From Casuarius casuarius (lineage: Eukaryota > Chordata > Aves > Casuariiformes > Casuariidae): DNA of 64,000 nt. Shown one piece after another: positions 48,167 through 59,700 of the stretch. The notes beneath the pieces were generated by a model. The model saw only the letters and a program-made list of their open reading frames with translations. It did no database searches and was not told the origin of the DNA. How positions within the stretch are numbered: position 1 is the stretch's first letter; each line of letters opens with the position of its first letter. The DNA lies in contig PTFA01000192.1 of assembly GCA_003342895.1 (NCBI GenBank), positions 818,006 through 882,005 of the forward strand, given 5' to 3'. The position numbers and the translations under genes are program-made.

Positions 48167-48839
48167 GCACACATACAGGCGCACACATACAGAGCAAATT
48201 TAAAAAATAATCTGAGTCTGAGCCTGGAAAGCTGAATTCTCCACCAGCATGTGCAAAGATGGCTCCCCTTGTCAGGGGCCAGGAGTGTGGAGACAATTCT
48301 GCCAGCCGTCTGCTCCTTCCCCATAATCCAAACGCCTTCCAGTCAGCACCAGGAGCAGGAGGGGAAAAGGGGGCAGGGGGAATGCATTTGGCTTCTTTTT
48401 TTTTTTCTGTTCCCCGAGATGTTGTATATTCTAGTGGTTTTGGTTTTTCTTTTTAAAATAAAATATACACACGCACATTAAAAATATAGATCTGTCCAGG
48501 AAGGGCAATAAAAGTCTTTAGTGCATTTTCCATCATCGGTTGCCGCTCGCAATCTGAGATACGCCTGTTTTGAAAAAGTAGGTCCAGTGCAAGTGCTGAT
48601 CTCAGCCAAGACCCCAGCCTCACCAGAAGCACAAGGAAAAGGAAGAATATTCCCCTTCCTCCCTCTGTCTGTTTTTCTCCTCCTCTCAGAAGAAATTGGA
48701 CCCACTTTCCTTTTCACATTTTCCATCCTGTCCTCTGGAGTAGGGAAGGCATTGTCCTGTCCTCACCGCATGTTGTGGTTGATGGGGTTCATGGTTGTAT
48801 TTGTATTTTGTTCTTTTCTTATATATATAAGGGGTTTTT
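46840..48839 (-). other. PDGFB: Probable remainder of PDGFB 3'UTR
   Basis: AT-rich and CpG-poor, with no open frame. It contains a TA/CA microsatellite (48054-48185). The human last exon is roughly 1.6 kb, which would end near 47.4 kb here. No canonical minus-strand AATAAA or ATTAAA was found between 46.8 and 49.0 kb. An AT-rich block at about 46820-46920 is the most 3'UTR-end-like place, but the cleavage site is unresolved. Confidence 0.4.
48054..48185. repeat. TA/CA compound microsatellite
   Basis: (TA)n interrupted by TTTC and CTCTCTCT, then (CA)n, (TA)n and (CA)n again. It lies within the inferred PDGFB 3'UTR. In the mRNA sense it would be UA- and UG-rich. Confidence 0.95.
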
Positions 48840-49025
48840 TTTGTAAAACTTTAAAATGATGTTAATAAATGAAAGAAGGGAGAGACTTTGGTGGGAGAAG
48901 GTCCACTGATGGAAAGGGAAGCACCATTTGCCGTCTGAATCAGACGTCGAGGCAGACAGACAAAGAGGAAAAGTTATCACTCCAAGGACCCCATGGGGGC
49001 AATACAGCAAAAATATTAAATAAAC
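48840..49025 (-). other. PDGFB: PDGFB non-coding exon 7, conserved start of 3'UTR
   Basis: A TTTCTCTTTCAG acceptor precedes 49025. The sequence read on the minus strand ('tgctgtattgcccccatggg', 'gtccttggagtgataa', 'gacggcaaatggtgcttccc') closely resembles the start of the last exon of mammalian PDGFB mRNA as I remember it. The exon continues left; its end was not found. Confidence 0.75.
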
Positions 49026-49334
49026 CTGAAAGAGAAACAAAAACACACACAGCATTAGAATATATATCCCTCTTCCTCTGCAATTGCCTTCCTCTCTCTT
49101 TTTCTCCTCTGGAAATGTTTGTGTTGAAGTGCCAAATTAAAAGCCCAGGAGGGCTTTTGACCTCTATTTTTTCTCCTGGACAGCTTGAGCCAGAGCTGAG
49201 ATTTGCATAGTTTTGCATCATTTATACCCTGGGAACCTTGGGCTGGCCAGAGGGATCCTGGGATAATCAGAGCCCTTGGAGGGTTAAGCGTGGGAATACT
49301 ACTCCCAAGATATTATCTGGCGCCCCTCATCCAT

Positions 49335-49485
49335 AGCTCCTGAAACGCAACATAGTGGAAGTTCGTCGTCTCCTCGTGAGGCAAGGGGAAGTGAAGCGAC
49401 TGGCCCAGGCTCTTTCAAGAGGCTGTGGCAGAGCTGCAACTGCTGAGTCACAGGCCAGGGCTTTCACTATTAGCCTGTACTGCCT
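49335..49485 (-). repeat. MIR-like SINE relic, reverse copy
   Basis: In order it has 'gaggcaaggggaagtgaagc', 'gactggcccaggct', 'ctgtggcagagctgcaact' and 'ttcactattagcctgtactg'. This follows the reverse complement of the MIR consensus. It sits in the PDGFB intron between exons 6 and 7. Confidence 0.6.
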
Positions 49486-49559
49486 CTTTCTAAATTCAGC
49501 CCCAGTTCCATGCCCAGGCTACTCTATCTTTTATGCACCTTTCCCTCTCCCATGAGGAA

Positions 49560-49705
49560 CCAGGGCTTGATTCTCCTTTTGCTCGTACCAGTAAAATTCT
49601 TCTGATGATCAGGGAATTGCTCCTGTTTACACAAGTCAGGAAGAGAAGAATCAGACCCTGGACTGACAAAATCCAGATCTATTGCCAGAGATTCCAGTTC
49701 TCCTT
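49560..49705. repeat. Palindromic archosaur/turtle-type repeat
   Basis: It starts 'cagggcttgattctcc' (49561 on) and ends with 'gagaagaatcagaccctg' (49643-49660), imperfect inverted ends with 'gtttacaca' inside. It resembles a short palindromic repeat I recall as frequent in turtle, crocodile and (decayed) bird DNA. It lies in the PDGFB intron before exon 7. Confidence 0.45.
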
Positions 49706-50240
49706 TCCCCTTGTATGACCTTTCTTATGCACACAGACTTCCTGCTAGGAGAGAGATGAACCAAAAGTGCTGCTGCTTCTGAGTCTTTCTGCTAACTCAA
49801 CTAGTGAAATAAAAGGAAAAGGGATCCCCAGAGCAACATTAATTCTCTGCTTTCAATGGAGAATCAATAGAGAAAGGAGAACAGGAGCTGCTCCACAAAA
49901 GAGATGAATAACACAGACCCTGAGGGGATTTAGGCGTAGACAGAGGTCAGGCTCACTGTCTGGCTTCAAGAGATGCAGAGAAAAGGGAAGGTGGGGCTGA
50001 AGAGCAAGGTAGGCTTGCAGCATGATCCTTCCACCTATACAAAGAGCCATAAATAGGATGCACATGTAGGTCCCAGCCTAATCTTTCCCCCTTCTTTGAC
50101 CCTGCTTTTATCATGCTTAGGTCCTGCAGTAACCCCATGCTGAATGAGCAACCAGTGCTGTGGGAAATGTCTGAGGTGTCTAAGCAGAACCGTGACCTGG
50201 GAGAACATCTCTCTCAGCTGGAAAAGCAGCTTGCTCTTAC

Positions 50241-50410
50241 CTGCCTTGTGCTCTCTCTCCCCTGCCAGCACTTCTATGCTACGAGGATTTCTTTCAGCAC
50301 TTTCTTATCGTTGACATGCTTGTACTTCTTATGTTTCCTCTTCTGTGCTGGCAGCCGGCGTGCTCGTTGCCTCTGAGAGACAGCGGCTGTGGTGAACGAC
50401 GGTGACAAGC
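50241..50410 (-). CDS. PDGFB: PDGFB exon 6 (basic retention tail, stop and start of 3'UTR)
   Basis: After a TTGGCAG acceptor the exon encodes (R)[20 protein letters not shown], then [20 protein letters not shown], then ILVA and TAG (50274-50276). The Lys/Arg cluster is the matrix-retention motif that holds PDGF-BB at the cell surface by heparan-sulfate binding (family knowledge). The donor GTAAGA follows at 50240, 33 nt after the stop, so the rest of the 3'UTR is on another exon. Confidence 0.96.
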
Positions 50411-53400
50411 CTGCCAAAACAGAGAGGAGCGTGTCTCTATGGTGAGGGGCAGCCAGGTCAAGTTGAAATACCATTCCCCACCCACTACCGACAAAGAGCT
50501 CTGCAAGAGGAGCACCACAAGGTCCTCGTCTTCCGTTCTTCATTTGCCACCCTCTGCTCTCCACAGTCTCTGCCCTCTCCTTTCTCCCAAGCTGTCCTCC
50601 CCCTTTGCCTCTCACCTTCCCCTCCTTCATTTCCCTTGGTTTCAGCCCCTTGCTGGATGGCAGACATCCTGGGAAAGGTTCCTAGGCTGGTATAAATCAG
50701 CAAAGACCCATGAGATTCACTGGAGCTAAGCAGATTTAAACCAGTGGAGAGTTGGTTCCTCTCTCCCCAGCCTCTCTTCTCACTCCTCTTTCCACTCTAC
50801 TAATGCCGAGATTCTTACGTCTCTGTTCACGTTGCCGTGGCCGGCTGTTCTTGGGGGGCTGATAGGACACCGCTTCACACCGACACTGCACGTGGTCCTC
50901 CAAAGGCACAACGACTTTTTTAAACATTGGCTTCCTCTGGACAAATTCGATCTTATTCACCTATTTGGGAGAGAGAGGCATCCAAAAGATGAATACAGCT
51001 GCAGCTCCCACGCTGTAAAAGTAATCAATCTCAGTATGCCTCTGTACTGGCTTTCTTCCTAAAGGGTCAGAAGGCAGTTTATAGAGCATGGTTCAAATTC
51101 AGAGGTGGTGTGTATTGGAGCAACTTCTGCACACATGAGCAGAGCAGACCTAAACCAGGCAAGTTTGCATGTGACTGGTTCTTTCCCCCATTCCTAACTT
51201 GCAGCTGCTTCTGGCGTGGAGCAGGATAAGTGGTTGGCGACATACAGAAACATGGGGTGAGTGGAATGGGATGTGCCGTGATGGCAGCGACCTGGGGGCG
51301 ACCAGAATTAATTGCCACAGGATCCTACAGAAAGGGCAAAACCAGAATAACTCAGGCCCGATGTAAGCAAATGCAGCTTCACCAACTCCACTGAGGCCTG
51401 TCTGAATTTGTCTCAAGCTCTTCAATAACTCATAGGGCTGAAGCTCTCAGCTGTGTGTTTCACGGGAAAGGCGGTGCTCTGGAAATTCCCTTGGACTGTC
51501 CATCAGTGCTGACTCAGAGGGAAAACTCATTGCTCCACATCCCACCACAGGGCATGAGCATTCTAGGGGGGTTCTCCCACTCCAGGAGTGGCCGGGCCTG
51601 ACCCTGTTGGGCTTATCTAACAAGACCACAGTCCCTGAAGTGCTCTGCAAGCTATAAATACTTGTTTTGCTGTGAGTCTGGAACTAAATTCCTCTAAGCC
51701 AACTGCCCCCAGCAGCATCCCTTGGCCACTGCTGAAGCAGCCAGGCTGTTTATCTTTCCTTGAAAGCCCACTCCACACGCTTCAGACCACACGCTGCTCG
51801 CTAGACAAACACTTCCAGCCAAACAATAGAGAGACCTCTGTCCTCAAAGAAACCATTTCCAGGTCACTTTTTCTGGCTGGCTTTTGACCCCTCGCCTGCT
51901 TTTTCCACAAAAACAACTCCTGTTCCTCCCCCCCACCACCATTTTTCTCTCATTCAGCCTGGCTTTTCTGAGAAAGGAATTTCCTGATGAAACAGGCTGT
52001 TTGAATGCAACCTCTCCCCGCCAACCTTTGCTGTCGGCCTGGGGGAGTCTCTTACAGCTTAGGCAGAGAATTAGTATGGGATGAGTATTATTTTTAAACA
52101 AGCTGTCTAGGAGGAAACTGTGAGAAGACCACTATTAGCTGAGAGGCAGGCAGGATCAGAGCAAGAGGTTAGCTGTCAGGTGCCTGCTTGCAGCCTGACC
52201 AGGTCAGGAGGTAAGAGCAGGGCTGAGAAAGAGGAGAAGCTGCTTCAAAGCTTGTCTTGGGAAGGAGCTGCAGCAGCAGTTGGGGGATGGAGTACTGAAA
52301 CTACAGGCCCTCCTCTTTTTGCATCAAAGACAGCTCCTGCGGTGAAAGTATTATCCTGCTTTTTCTGCTCTGACACAGAAGACAAGGTTGCCTTGAGCTA
52401 CAGGACTAGCGAGGGCCATGGCACCAGGCTGCAGCTGGGGATGGTGCCCTGTAGCTCTGCTGCAGTGACAGTCCCCAGCTGCTGGACAGCACCAGCCCTC
52501 CGAGCAGCTGGCACAGACCTCATGGCGGGTGAGAGGCTGCAGTACAGTGTGGCTAATGCACAAGACGTGACTGCAGAGAGGTGTGAGGGAAAAGATAGCT
52601 GGGTGAGCCTTGCCCGTGAGACTTGCTGTGGTTTTCTTTTGGGGGGTTGGAGATGGAGGTGGGGCTGTGAGACAAGGGAGCTATGGAAAGGGTCTCCCTT
52701 ACCTGGACATGCCGGACACGGATCTGCGTGGGGCGACACTGCACGTTGCGGTTGTTACAACACCCGGAGCATCGCTGCACCTCCACACAGGGTGGCCACA
52801 CCACAAAGTTGGCATTGGTGCTGTCCACCATGTTGCGGGAGATTTCAAAGACCACCGCCCGCGTCTTGCACTCTGCGAGGACAGCTGGCTCTGCTGCTGC
52901 CAGAGCATCTATGGAGGGCCAAGAGGAGGGAGGATGAAACAGGCTTTGCAGCTGTTACCAACCTGCTGCAGCCACCTCCCCTGAAAGAGAAAGAGACTAC
53001 ACTGCTCTCCCACACAAACACATATGCTCTTTCCCCTGCTCCCAGCCATCCAGCTCCCTCTCTGGCCAGAATACTGCCCTATGGGAGAGCCTCCAGCAAA
53101 ATGATGCTTCTCACTGCAGCGACAGTCTGAAGCAGGAGATGACACTTCTCTAGACCAAATCAACACCCGAGGGATTTAAAGCAGATCAACTTGCAGAGCT
53201 CTGGACACCCTCTCCTGCACTGCTGGGACATAAAACACAGCTCTCACACGAGGCCCAGACCCTCCTCCCCATCTGTCTACACATCCATGCACACAGCACA
53301 TTTCAACCTCTACCGCAGCATATGTATTTCAGACCTGCATCTGCCTCACCCACAGCTGCTCAGGTTAGTGCCCCAACAACCACAAGGTGCAACATCCCAG

Positions 53401-56400
53401 ACTCACCTAGGCTTCGTCTCCCTCGAGACAGGGACACAGCGTTTTGACCGGGCTGAGTTGCATTCAGGTCCACATCCGAGCTATTCTCCTCTGCAAAGGG
53501 AAGGACATGATCTAATAACACTGGGTGCGTAGAGGTGGGAGAAGGCAGCAGGCACTTGTGCTCCACTAACCAGGCAAAGTGCAGATATACAGGGTGAACC
53601 ACAGCCCCAGTACATCATGCTAGGTGTCAATCCACAGCCAGATCACAGCCATGCTGGGGCATGGAGACTCAATGTTTCCAGTTCAAAGCAATTCAAACCA
53701 ATAAGCCTATTGTGAAAGAGGGGTCTTAGCCAGGTCTAGCAGAGGAAAACTAGGTCACAAATGACATGGCCTTAGGTAGGACTGTCTGGAGTAGGAGAAG
53801 GTTCAGATCAGTTGACTCAGCCCAGGATATGACAAGGGTGATACAAAGGCCAGGTGGGACAGGCAGGAATTTTAGTATATGAATACTGAGGTGTCTTGTT
53901 GGGATAGCTAGGGACTGAGAGAGTTCAGATGTGAGAGGGTAGGAAGAAGGGTGACAATGGGTGGGAGGTGGAGTGCTTGGTTTCTGTCTCCCAAACCACT
54001 ACACTTGCTCTATGTTAGTCAGTTTTATGATAGAAGAACAGCAGAAAAAAAGTTAAAATGATTTTTCCCCTATACTACTGTAAGGTAAACTGCAGGATCT
54101 GGAGGTAGTTCAGTCAGCAATGGAAGAGGAAGACAGAGAGCATTAGCCCAGTTCTGAGCAGTTCCCTCCCACTCCACTGCTTTTTCCCATAGGAAGTGCT
54201 GAATAGAGAAATGCCCATAATCCCCATGGAGCACTCCAACACGCAGCCCCTCCTGAGCTCTGGACAATGGCCACGCTCAGGGATAGCTCCCACCCAGCCA
54301 CAGCTCCTTCCTTCTCTGGCCTGCTTTAGCAGCTGAAGGAAGCAGAATGGACGTCAGCATCAAGAGAGTAATTTTCTTAAAGGGAATTTGGGGCCAGTGG
54401 AAGATCTCTGTTTATCTGAGATGTGTTGGAGCAAGTTCCCATACCTATCATGTCCCACCCCTCTTCCTCAGTCCTGCCTTAGCGAAGCCATCTTATAAGG
54501 GGAAGCAGGGACTTAGCTCTCTGCTCAGCTCAGAGGCAACTGATGAAGGATTTGGGATGTGTGCATAGAGGCTGTATGCATGAGGCAGGAATCATCTGTC
54601 TATGCAGTCAACATCCACACGAGATGGATAGGCACACTTTAAAGTGGCTGGAGAGGTGTAGCTAATTCTAGGACACCACTCATCTCGCCCTGAGGCAGAC
54701 ACTCAAAATGGTGGATCATGCTCTAGAAGGGCCCATAGTTCTCCATTGACTACAGAGCATGTCTGGATGACTGGCTCAGATGGGCATGTCTACTTTGCAG
54801 GTATCCATAGTTGTGGGAGATGACTCCTACTCTCCACACCTCTGCTGCTGGGTCTAGGATGGTGTTTAAGATCAGGAGAGCATTATCTCAGCTCATCTAC
54901 CTTCTGGGGCTGCCAAAATTTGGCTCTCTGTGCAGTCTATGAAGGACAGAAATCATGACACCTACCCAGGTCATGGATGGCGCAGGGAATAGACTTGGCT
55001 GCTTTGGGGCTAATTTGGTAATACATGTATTTGCTAATACACTAATTCCACACAGGTCAAGCAAATGGTGATGCCCCTCAGCCACTACCTGAGGCCAGAA
55101 GAGCGCCATATGGGGCAACAAACAGAAGGCTTCAGAGCACCCACCTCTGTTTCCCTGGCCTATCTTTCCTAACTAAGACTTGAAGTGAAACCAGTGACCA
55201 ATAAGAGAAGCCCTATTTCTTAATCATGAGGGTGGTCAGTAACTGGGATAGAGATGCATCCGTTCCTCAGACATTGGGACATGACAGACTGCACACATCC
55301 CAGCTGCTCCTTCCCCACCCCTCCATCCTGCGTTGTCTGGAATTTTATCATGCAAGGGTGGGGGCTGCCTTTTGCGCAAAGGTTAAGTCAATGAGAAGAG
55401 AGAGAGGAAAAAAATAGCAACAACTGTTAACTAGAAACAAATCTCCTATTGAAAACCATGTCCCTCCCTCCCCAGGTTGTCCTTCTACACCCCAGGTCAG
55501 CGCTGCAGCTGTGGCCAAAGAGGGTCTGGGCGGGGGGACCAGCCTGGGACAAGCAAGCATGTCTAATTTTGGAAGTTGCCCCATTGTGTGGCTCGTGGAC
55601 AAGGAGGAGGGAACTACGGAGGGCAGGGAGCGGCCGTGGTGGTGGTGGGGAGCCTCGTCGCCTCTTTCTAAGGCAAACAATAGCTGAACACAGCTGGTGC
55701 CCTCCCCCTCACTTTCCCCCCCCTGCCCCTCCAGGACCATTTTGAAAGGCAGCGGGAATGCTTTTGAGACTGCGCCAGTGGTTGGACTGGCATAGGAAAC
55801 AAAAGCAGGAAATTCTGTTCCCCCATAGATAGTGTCTCGGCAAGGATTACAAAGCTCCAAACAGACAAAACACAAGAGAGAAGGCGAGCTGGGGGGGCCG
55901 AGGGACGATGGGCGGGAGCAGAGTTAGAATAGAATGGAATTTGCTCTGAAGAGACCGTTTATAAATAAATTCCTGGGCCAGCCCAGCCGCCGTGGCGCGT
56001 GCTCCAATTCCCACACGTGCCGACCCCTCCATGCTTCACTGCTCCTGCTGCTCTCTGCACTCAGCCCCGGCCAAGTGACCCCAAGGCACTGGAGCCCCCA
56101 GAGCTCTTATCTATGGCAGGAGGTGAAGCAATGCTACCCACAGCCAACCTGACTTAGCCCATGTCCTGTGTCTCACCCATGGACACGTGGTCTGCTGCTC
56201 CGGTCTTGGAGCCTCTGGGAACCTGTGGCCTTTCCTGCATGCTGAAGCTCAGAACTCACGTGGCCCTTTTCTCTTCTATTACCCTATTTCCAGCCCCCAT
56301 TTCTCCACCTCCTAAACTGATCCTTGGCCAACTCAAGCCCAGCTCCTTGTGCGCCTCCAAGGGTGAAAAGCACTGATCCCAGTTCCATGGACTCACCTTG

Positions 56401-56760
56401 CCCAGCTCCCATTGCTTTCGTAAGCCAGCATCCCTCAACAGACCAGGCAGTTAGAAAGAAATCCCAAAAGGTATCTAGGTGCCTCACTCCCATATGTTTT
56501 GGGGGGGCTAAGTGTGTAAATACTCGGGTCTTGGCTCCTGAGTGGTTCCTGTATTTACAGTGAAGCCTGCTGGTAGTGTATCTACCGGAGAACGGAATAC
56601 ACCCTTCCACCTCCCAAAAGAGTTAAGAAAAAAAGAGGAGTGTTTGGTGAAGAGGAGATTTACCTACGGAGTCTATCCGCAGGGCACGCTGGAGGTCGCT
56701 GATGGAGCGCACTGAGCTGCCTCCCAAAATCTCATAAATGTCTTCAGGTATGGGGTCCCC
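50241..56760 (-). CDS. PDGFB: Platelet-derived growth factor subunit B (partial: exons 2-6)
   Basis: PDGFB is a secreted disulfide-linked dimeric mitogen that signals through PDGFR-beta and PDGFR-alpha, for example in pericyte recruitment (family knowledge). Five coding exons join in frame: 56664-56760, 53407-53490, 52703-52908, 50819-50960 and 50274-50410. They encode 221 aa. With a signal peptide of about 20 aa from exon 1 this gives about 241 aa, the human length. The order is: propeptide with one N-glycosylation sequon (NAT), a furin site RGRR, the growth-factor domain with all eight cysteines, and a basic C-terminal retention tail (RKHKKYKH). Exon 1 is missing from the window. The span includes 33 nt of 3'UTR in exon 6. 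The gene lies upstream of CBX7 on the same strand, as in human. Confidence 0.97.
50680..50765. repeat. Palindromic archosaur/turtle-type repeat, second copy
   Basis: Arms ctggtataaatc (50687-50698) and gatttaaaccag (50733-50744) are reverse complements with one mismatch. They flank 'cactggagct'. This matches the same recalled repeat type ('gctggtgtaaatcagc...'). It lies in the short intron between PDGFB exons 5 and 6. Confidence 0.5.
50819..50960 (-). CDS. PDGFB: PDGFB exon 5 (end of growth-factor domain)
   Basis: This 142-nt exon begins after AAATAG with [20 protein letters not shown], then [20 protein letters not shown], then PRQREQR, and ends C|GTAAGA. QCRC supplies the last two cystine-knot cysteines. 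FKK in loop III matches the family. Confidence 0.97.
52703..52908 (-). CDS. PDGFB: PDGFB exon 4 (growth-factor domain core)
   Basis: This 206-nt exon lies between a CCATAG acceptor and a CAG|GTAAGG donor. It encodes (D)[20 protein letters not shown], then [20 protein letters not shown], then [20 protein letters not shown] and QIRVRHVQ. Six of the eight family cysteines are here. In the receptor-binding loop, the Arg after EIS (mature R27) is kept, and I30 is replaced by Val. The plus strand carries a 336-codon frame through this exon, judged to be a shadow. Confidence 0.97.
53407..53490 (-). CDS. PDGFB: PDGFB exon 3 (propeptide and furin site)
   Basis: This 84-nt exon lies between a TTTGCAG acceptor and a G|GTGAGT donor. 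It encodes (E)[20 protein letters not shown], then SRGRRSL. RGRR followed by S is the furin-type cleavage site that releases the mature chain. NAT is an N-glycosylation sequon in the propeptide, at the place where mammals have NMT. Confidence 0.95.
53491..56663 (-). other. PDGFB: PDGFB intron 2
   Basis: A 3.2-kb intron from GTAAAT to TTTGCAG. No repeat or alternative exon was recognised. The shorter introns 3 (52909-53406) and 4 (50961-52702) also hold no other gene. Confidence 0.85.
56664..56760 (-). CDS. PDGFB: PDGFB exon 2 (propeptide start)
   Basis: This 97-nt exon follows a TGGCAG acceptor and begins [20 protein letters not shown], then [12 protein letters not shown], ending in G|GTAAAT. 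Phase 0 at its start matches an exon 1 ending after the signal-peptide Glu, as in human PDGFB. It encodes the N-terminal propeptide helix region and is well conserved. Confidence 0.96.
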
Positions 56761-59700
56761 CTGCCAGATGACAAAAAAAAAGAGGAGGGGGGAAACAAGC
56801 GTTAGAGAGGTGATCTGCAAATACTGCATCATGGAGCGGGGCAGGGCAGGGGAATGGAAGCAGCATGGGAGGAAGCATCACAGAACAACTGAAACGCAGA
56901 GAAAGGCGTGCCCTTGTGAAAGCACGAGCCTGAAATCTGAACAAAAGTGAGCGAGCCCTCTCGCTCCCTCTTACAAAGTGATCGGCAGACTGAAAAAGCA
57001 AGAAAACCCATCAACTATAGGGTTACAAACTGCAGCCCTGAATCCTACGCAAACAGACAGCAAGGTTTCCTTCTCTGGTGCTATATGACTTCTCCAGGTG
57101 GCCTCTCATTCCTGCTGCCGGCAGTACAGGCGTTTTAACAGACTTCCCTTACGCTATCAGATAAAACCTTCCTAATATTTCCCTCTGTTATGAAACTCCC
57201 TCACGGGCTTTGTCAGATATTGTGTATGTGTGCGTGTGCGTGCGCGTGTGTTTTCAAACCACAGCAGCCCAATAATATACATCATTTGCATACTGTTAAA
57301 AAATAGCGGGGGGAAAGGAAGATTGACTTTCGCAGCCGAGTTTGCTGCTTTGGCATGAGCCTGTGGTGAAACCACAAATGCTGCAGAGAGCATGTGAAAG
57401 GGGTGGTGGGCTGAGGAGCTGAACTGGATGAAAAAAAGCATGGAGTATGGATATCACTGGATGTCAGTGCCAAAAACCTTAAGTAACCAGGTTTAAACAC
57501 ACGAAATGATGGGCCAGATTCAGGGTGCGTGCAGGCAGGTGCAACACCATCAGTCTCTTGGGAATCTTACTCTGATACCAGAATTGAATTGGTCCCAGTG
57601 ACAGCACTTAACAAGACTACAAAGGAGTAGTGTGGGAAAGCAAGCACTGGTTAAAACACACTTCCGAAAGACTAGAAGAAGAGATGGAAGAAAGCACTGT
57701 CCAAAATGTTTGCTTAGCTCCTAGCTGTCTTCATTCAGGGTTACTCATGTGGAAAAGCTGCTCTTTCAGCTGGGTGCTGGATGCCATCTGAGCTGCAGTC
57801 CTACACCATGCCCCTGTAACTGAGAGGAGAATTTTGCTTGTGTGTTTATGAAATGTAGGGATTCTCATGTGGGTTTTTGTGGGCAGTTGGTGGCATGTCT
57901 GTGGTCCCTCTCGTTTACAGCTCTTCATTTCCTGCCTGTGTTCAGGGCAGAACACTTCCCTTCTGCTTAAAGCAGAGAAAAAACACCAGGTAGGTGGCCT
58001 TGAAACATTGAGTGCTTTAGCCCCAAATCTGCAGCAACTTTTGTATGGGTGCTTGATGCTGGTACCTTCCCCTCACATACCTGTCCTTTGGCTACCCACC
58101 CTTCGCCTCTACTAATGGGGTAGCAGGAGCGGTGGTGTGCCTCCTCCTCAGTCCACACTCCAATACAATAACTTTAACCGGGAATTGTTGGCTGAAGGTT
58201 CCTGCAGCCCATGTTATGCGGCAGAAACCTCCCGAGATAGATGCAGAACAGACAACATTAGTAGGATAACATTAGTATCCTAAACCTCCACAGCCAGATT
58301 CACCAGACCTTGAGTCGGAGCCCTCAAGCCCTGCTTACATAAGGTAACACAAGTAAAGACAGTGTAAGGTATCCTATACCCAACCCACTTTGCCCTACAT
58401 CCCTGTCACTGTAACATCTCACAACAGACATGGACAAGAGCCTTCAGTGAAAAGCAGATTTTAGATCCCCGGCCATTACTTGCTCAGAGTCTCTGAGGCT
58501 GCCAGCAGGGAACCAGCTTCAGTGATGGAGGAACCGTGAGAAATAAGCTCATATAATTAAGAGACCACCGAATAGCTGTGAAATGAAGATGCCTTCTGAC
58601 GACTTCTCTACTGGGAGCTGGAGCGGGACCAACAGCCCAATGCTGAAAGACTCTGCAGCACTTTCCTGCCTTGCACCACACACAGCAACTTCTGGAAAAG
58701 GGGTCATTTACAATTCCAAGTACTTGCAACCACAGCTCTGCACTGGGCGATGAAATGAAGGCTTTTTTATGTTTGCACCTGTCAGCTAAATGCATTTGTG
58801 TACAAATGCTGCTCTGCATAGATGTCCCTGGTCCTTCCTGATACTTAATATGTGTAGGAAATGGAACTTTATTTTAAACCCTGGCACTTGCTGAGGGGAG
58901 AGAGTGGGCAGGTGTTACGAGACTCGGTGACTTTGGAGGCAAGCTGGGAGGTGTCACCTTGCTAACTGAGAAGGGGGAACAGATATGAATCAGGGATTGC
59001 AAATGCAGGCCCTAAGGAGCTGGATTGCTGGGGACTGACTACAGGAATAAGCTCCGCTCCCTGCTCCCAGCAGGAGTGTTAGATGCCACTTTTTTCTTGT
59101 TGCAGATACTATCAGTATGGCTACGGTATATCACCAGCCCACATAGCTCATAATCCTATCCTCCTACCCAGGGTTTGTGAGGCAGCTCTGCCAGTGACAA
59201 CTGCAAGCCTGTGAAACTTCTTACTTTCCTCCTGTGCTGCAGAATTGTGCCCAAGGCTGGCCCAAGAGCAGTATACCTGAGCTACGTGGCCGGTCCTTGC
59301 TCCCCTTGTGGTCTGTGAGAGGGAACAGCCATGCCTGCACCCCCCAGCCCAGTCCTGTGCCAGGGAAGCTCTGAGACTGGGGCACTGCACGCCCGAGCTT
59401 GGAGCGCTTGGTGGGGAATGGGCACAGGAAAGCCGAGATCCACCAGCTGCCTCCCCCTGATCCCACAGGGTCAGAAGGTAGAGCAGAAATGCAGGAGGTG
59501 GGATTCCTGACAGACCAACCCAAGCAGCTGGCACTTTTCCTGCTTAGCAACTCCTATGGAGTTATTTGTCTAACACAGGTTAACAATCTCCTTTTTAATT
59601 GTGCGGCAGATCAAAGAAGACTTTTGTCTCAATGGACTCCTGGCTGGCTGTCAAATGCCCTGAGGCCTGGCCTGATACTGCTGCAAGGCCACTGAATTCC

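Noticed and set aside
52120..53130. 336-codon plus-strand open frame
   Set aside because: It runs antisense through PDGFB exon 4 and its flanking introns, shows no known domain, and changes character at no splice site. It is explained by composition and the coding strand opposite.
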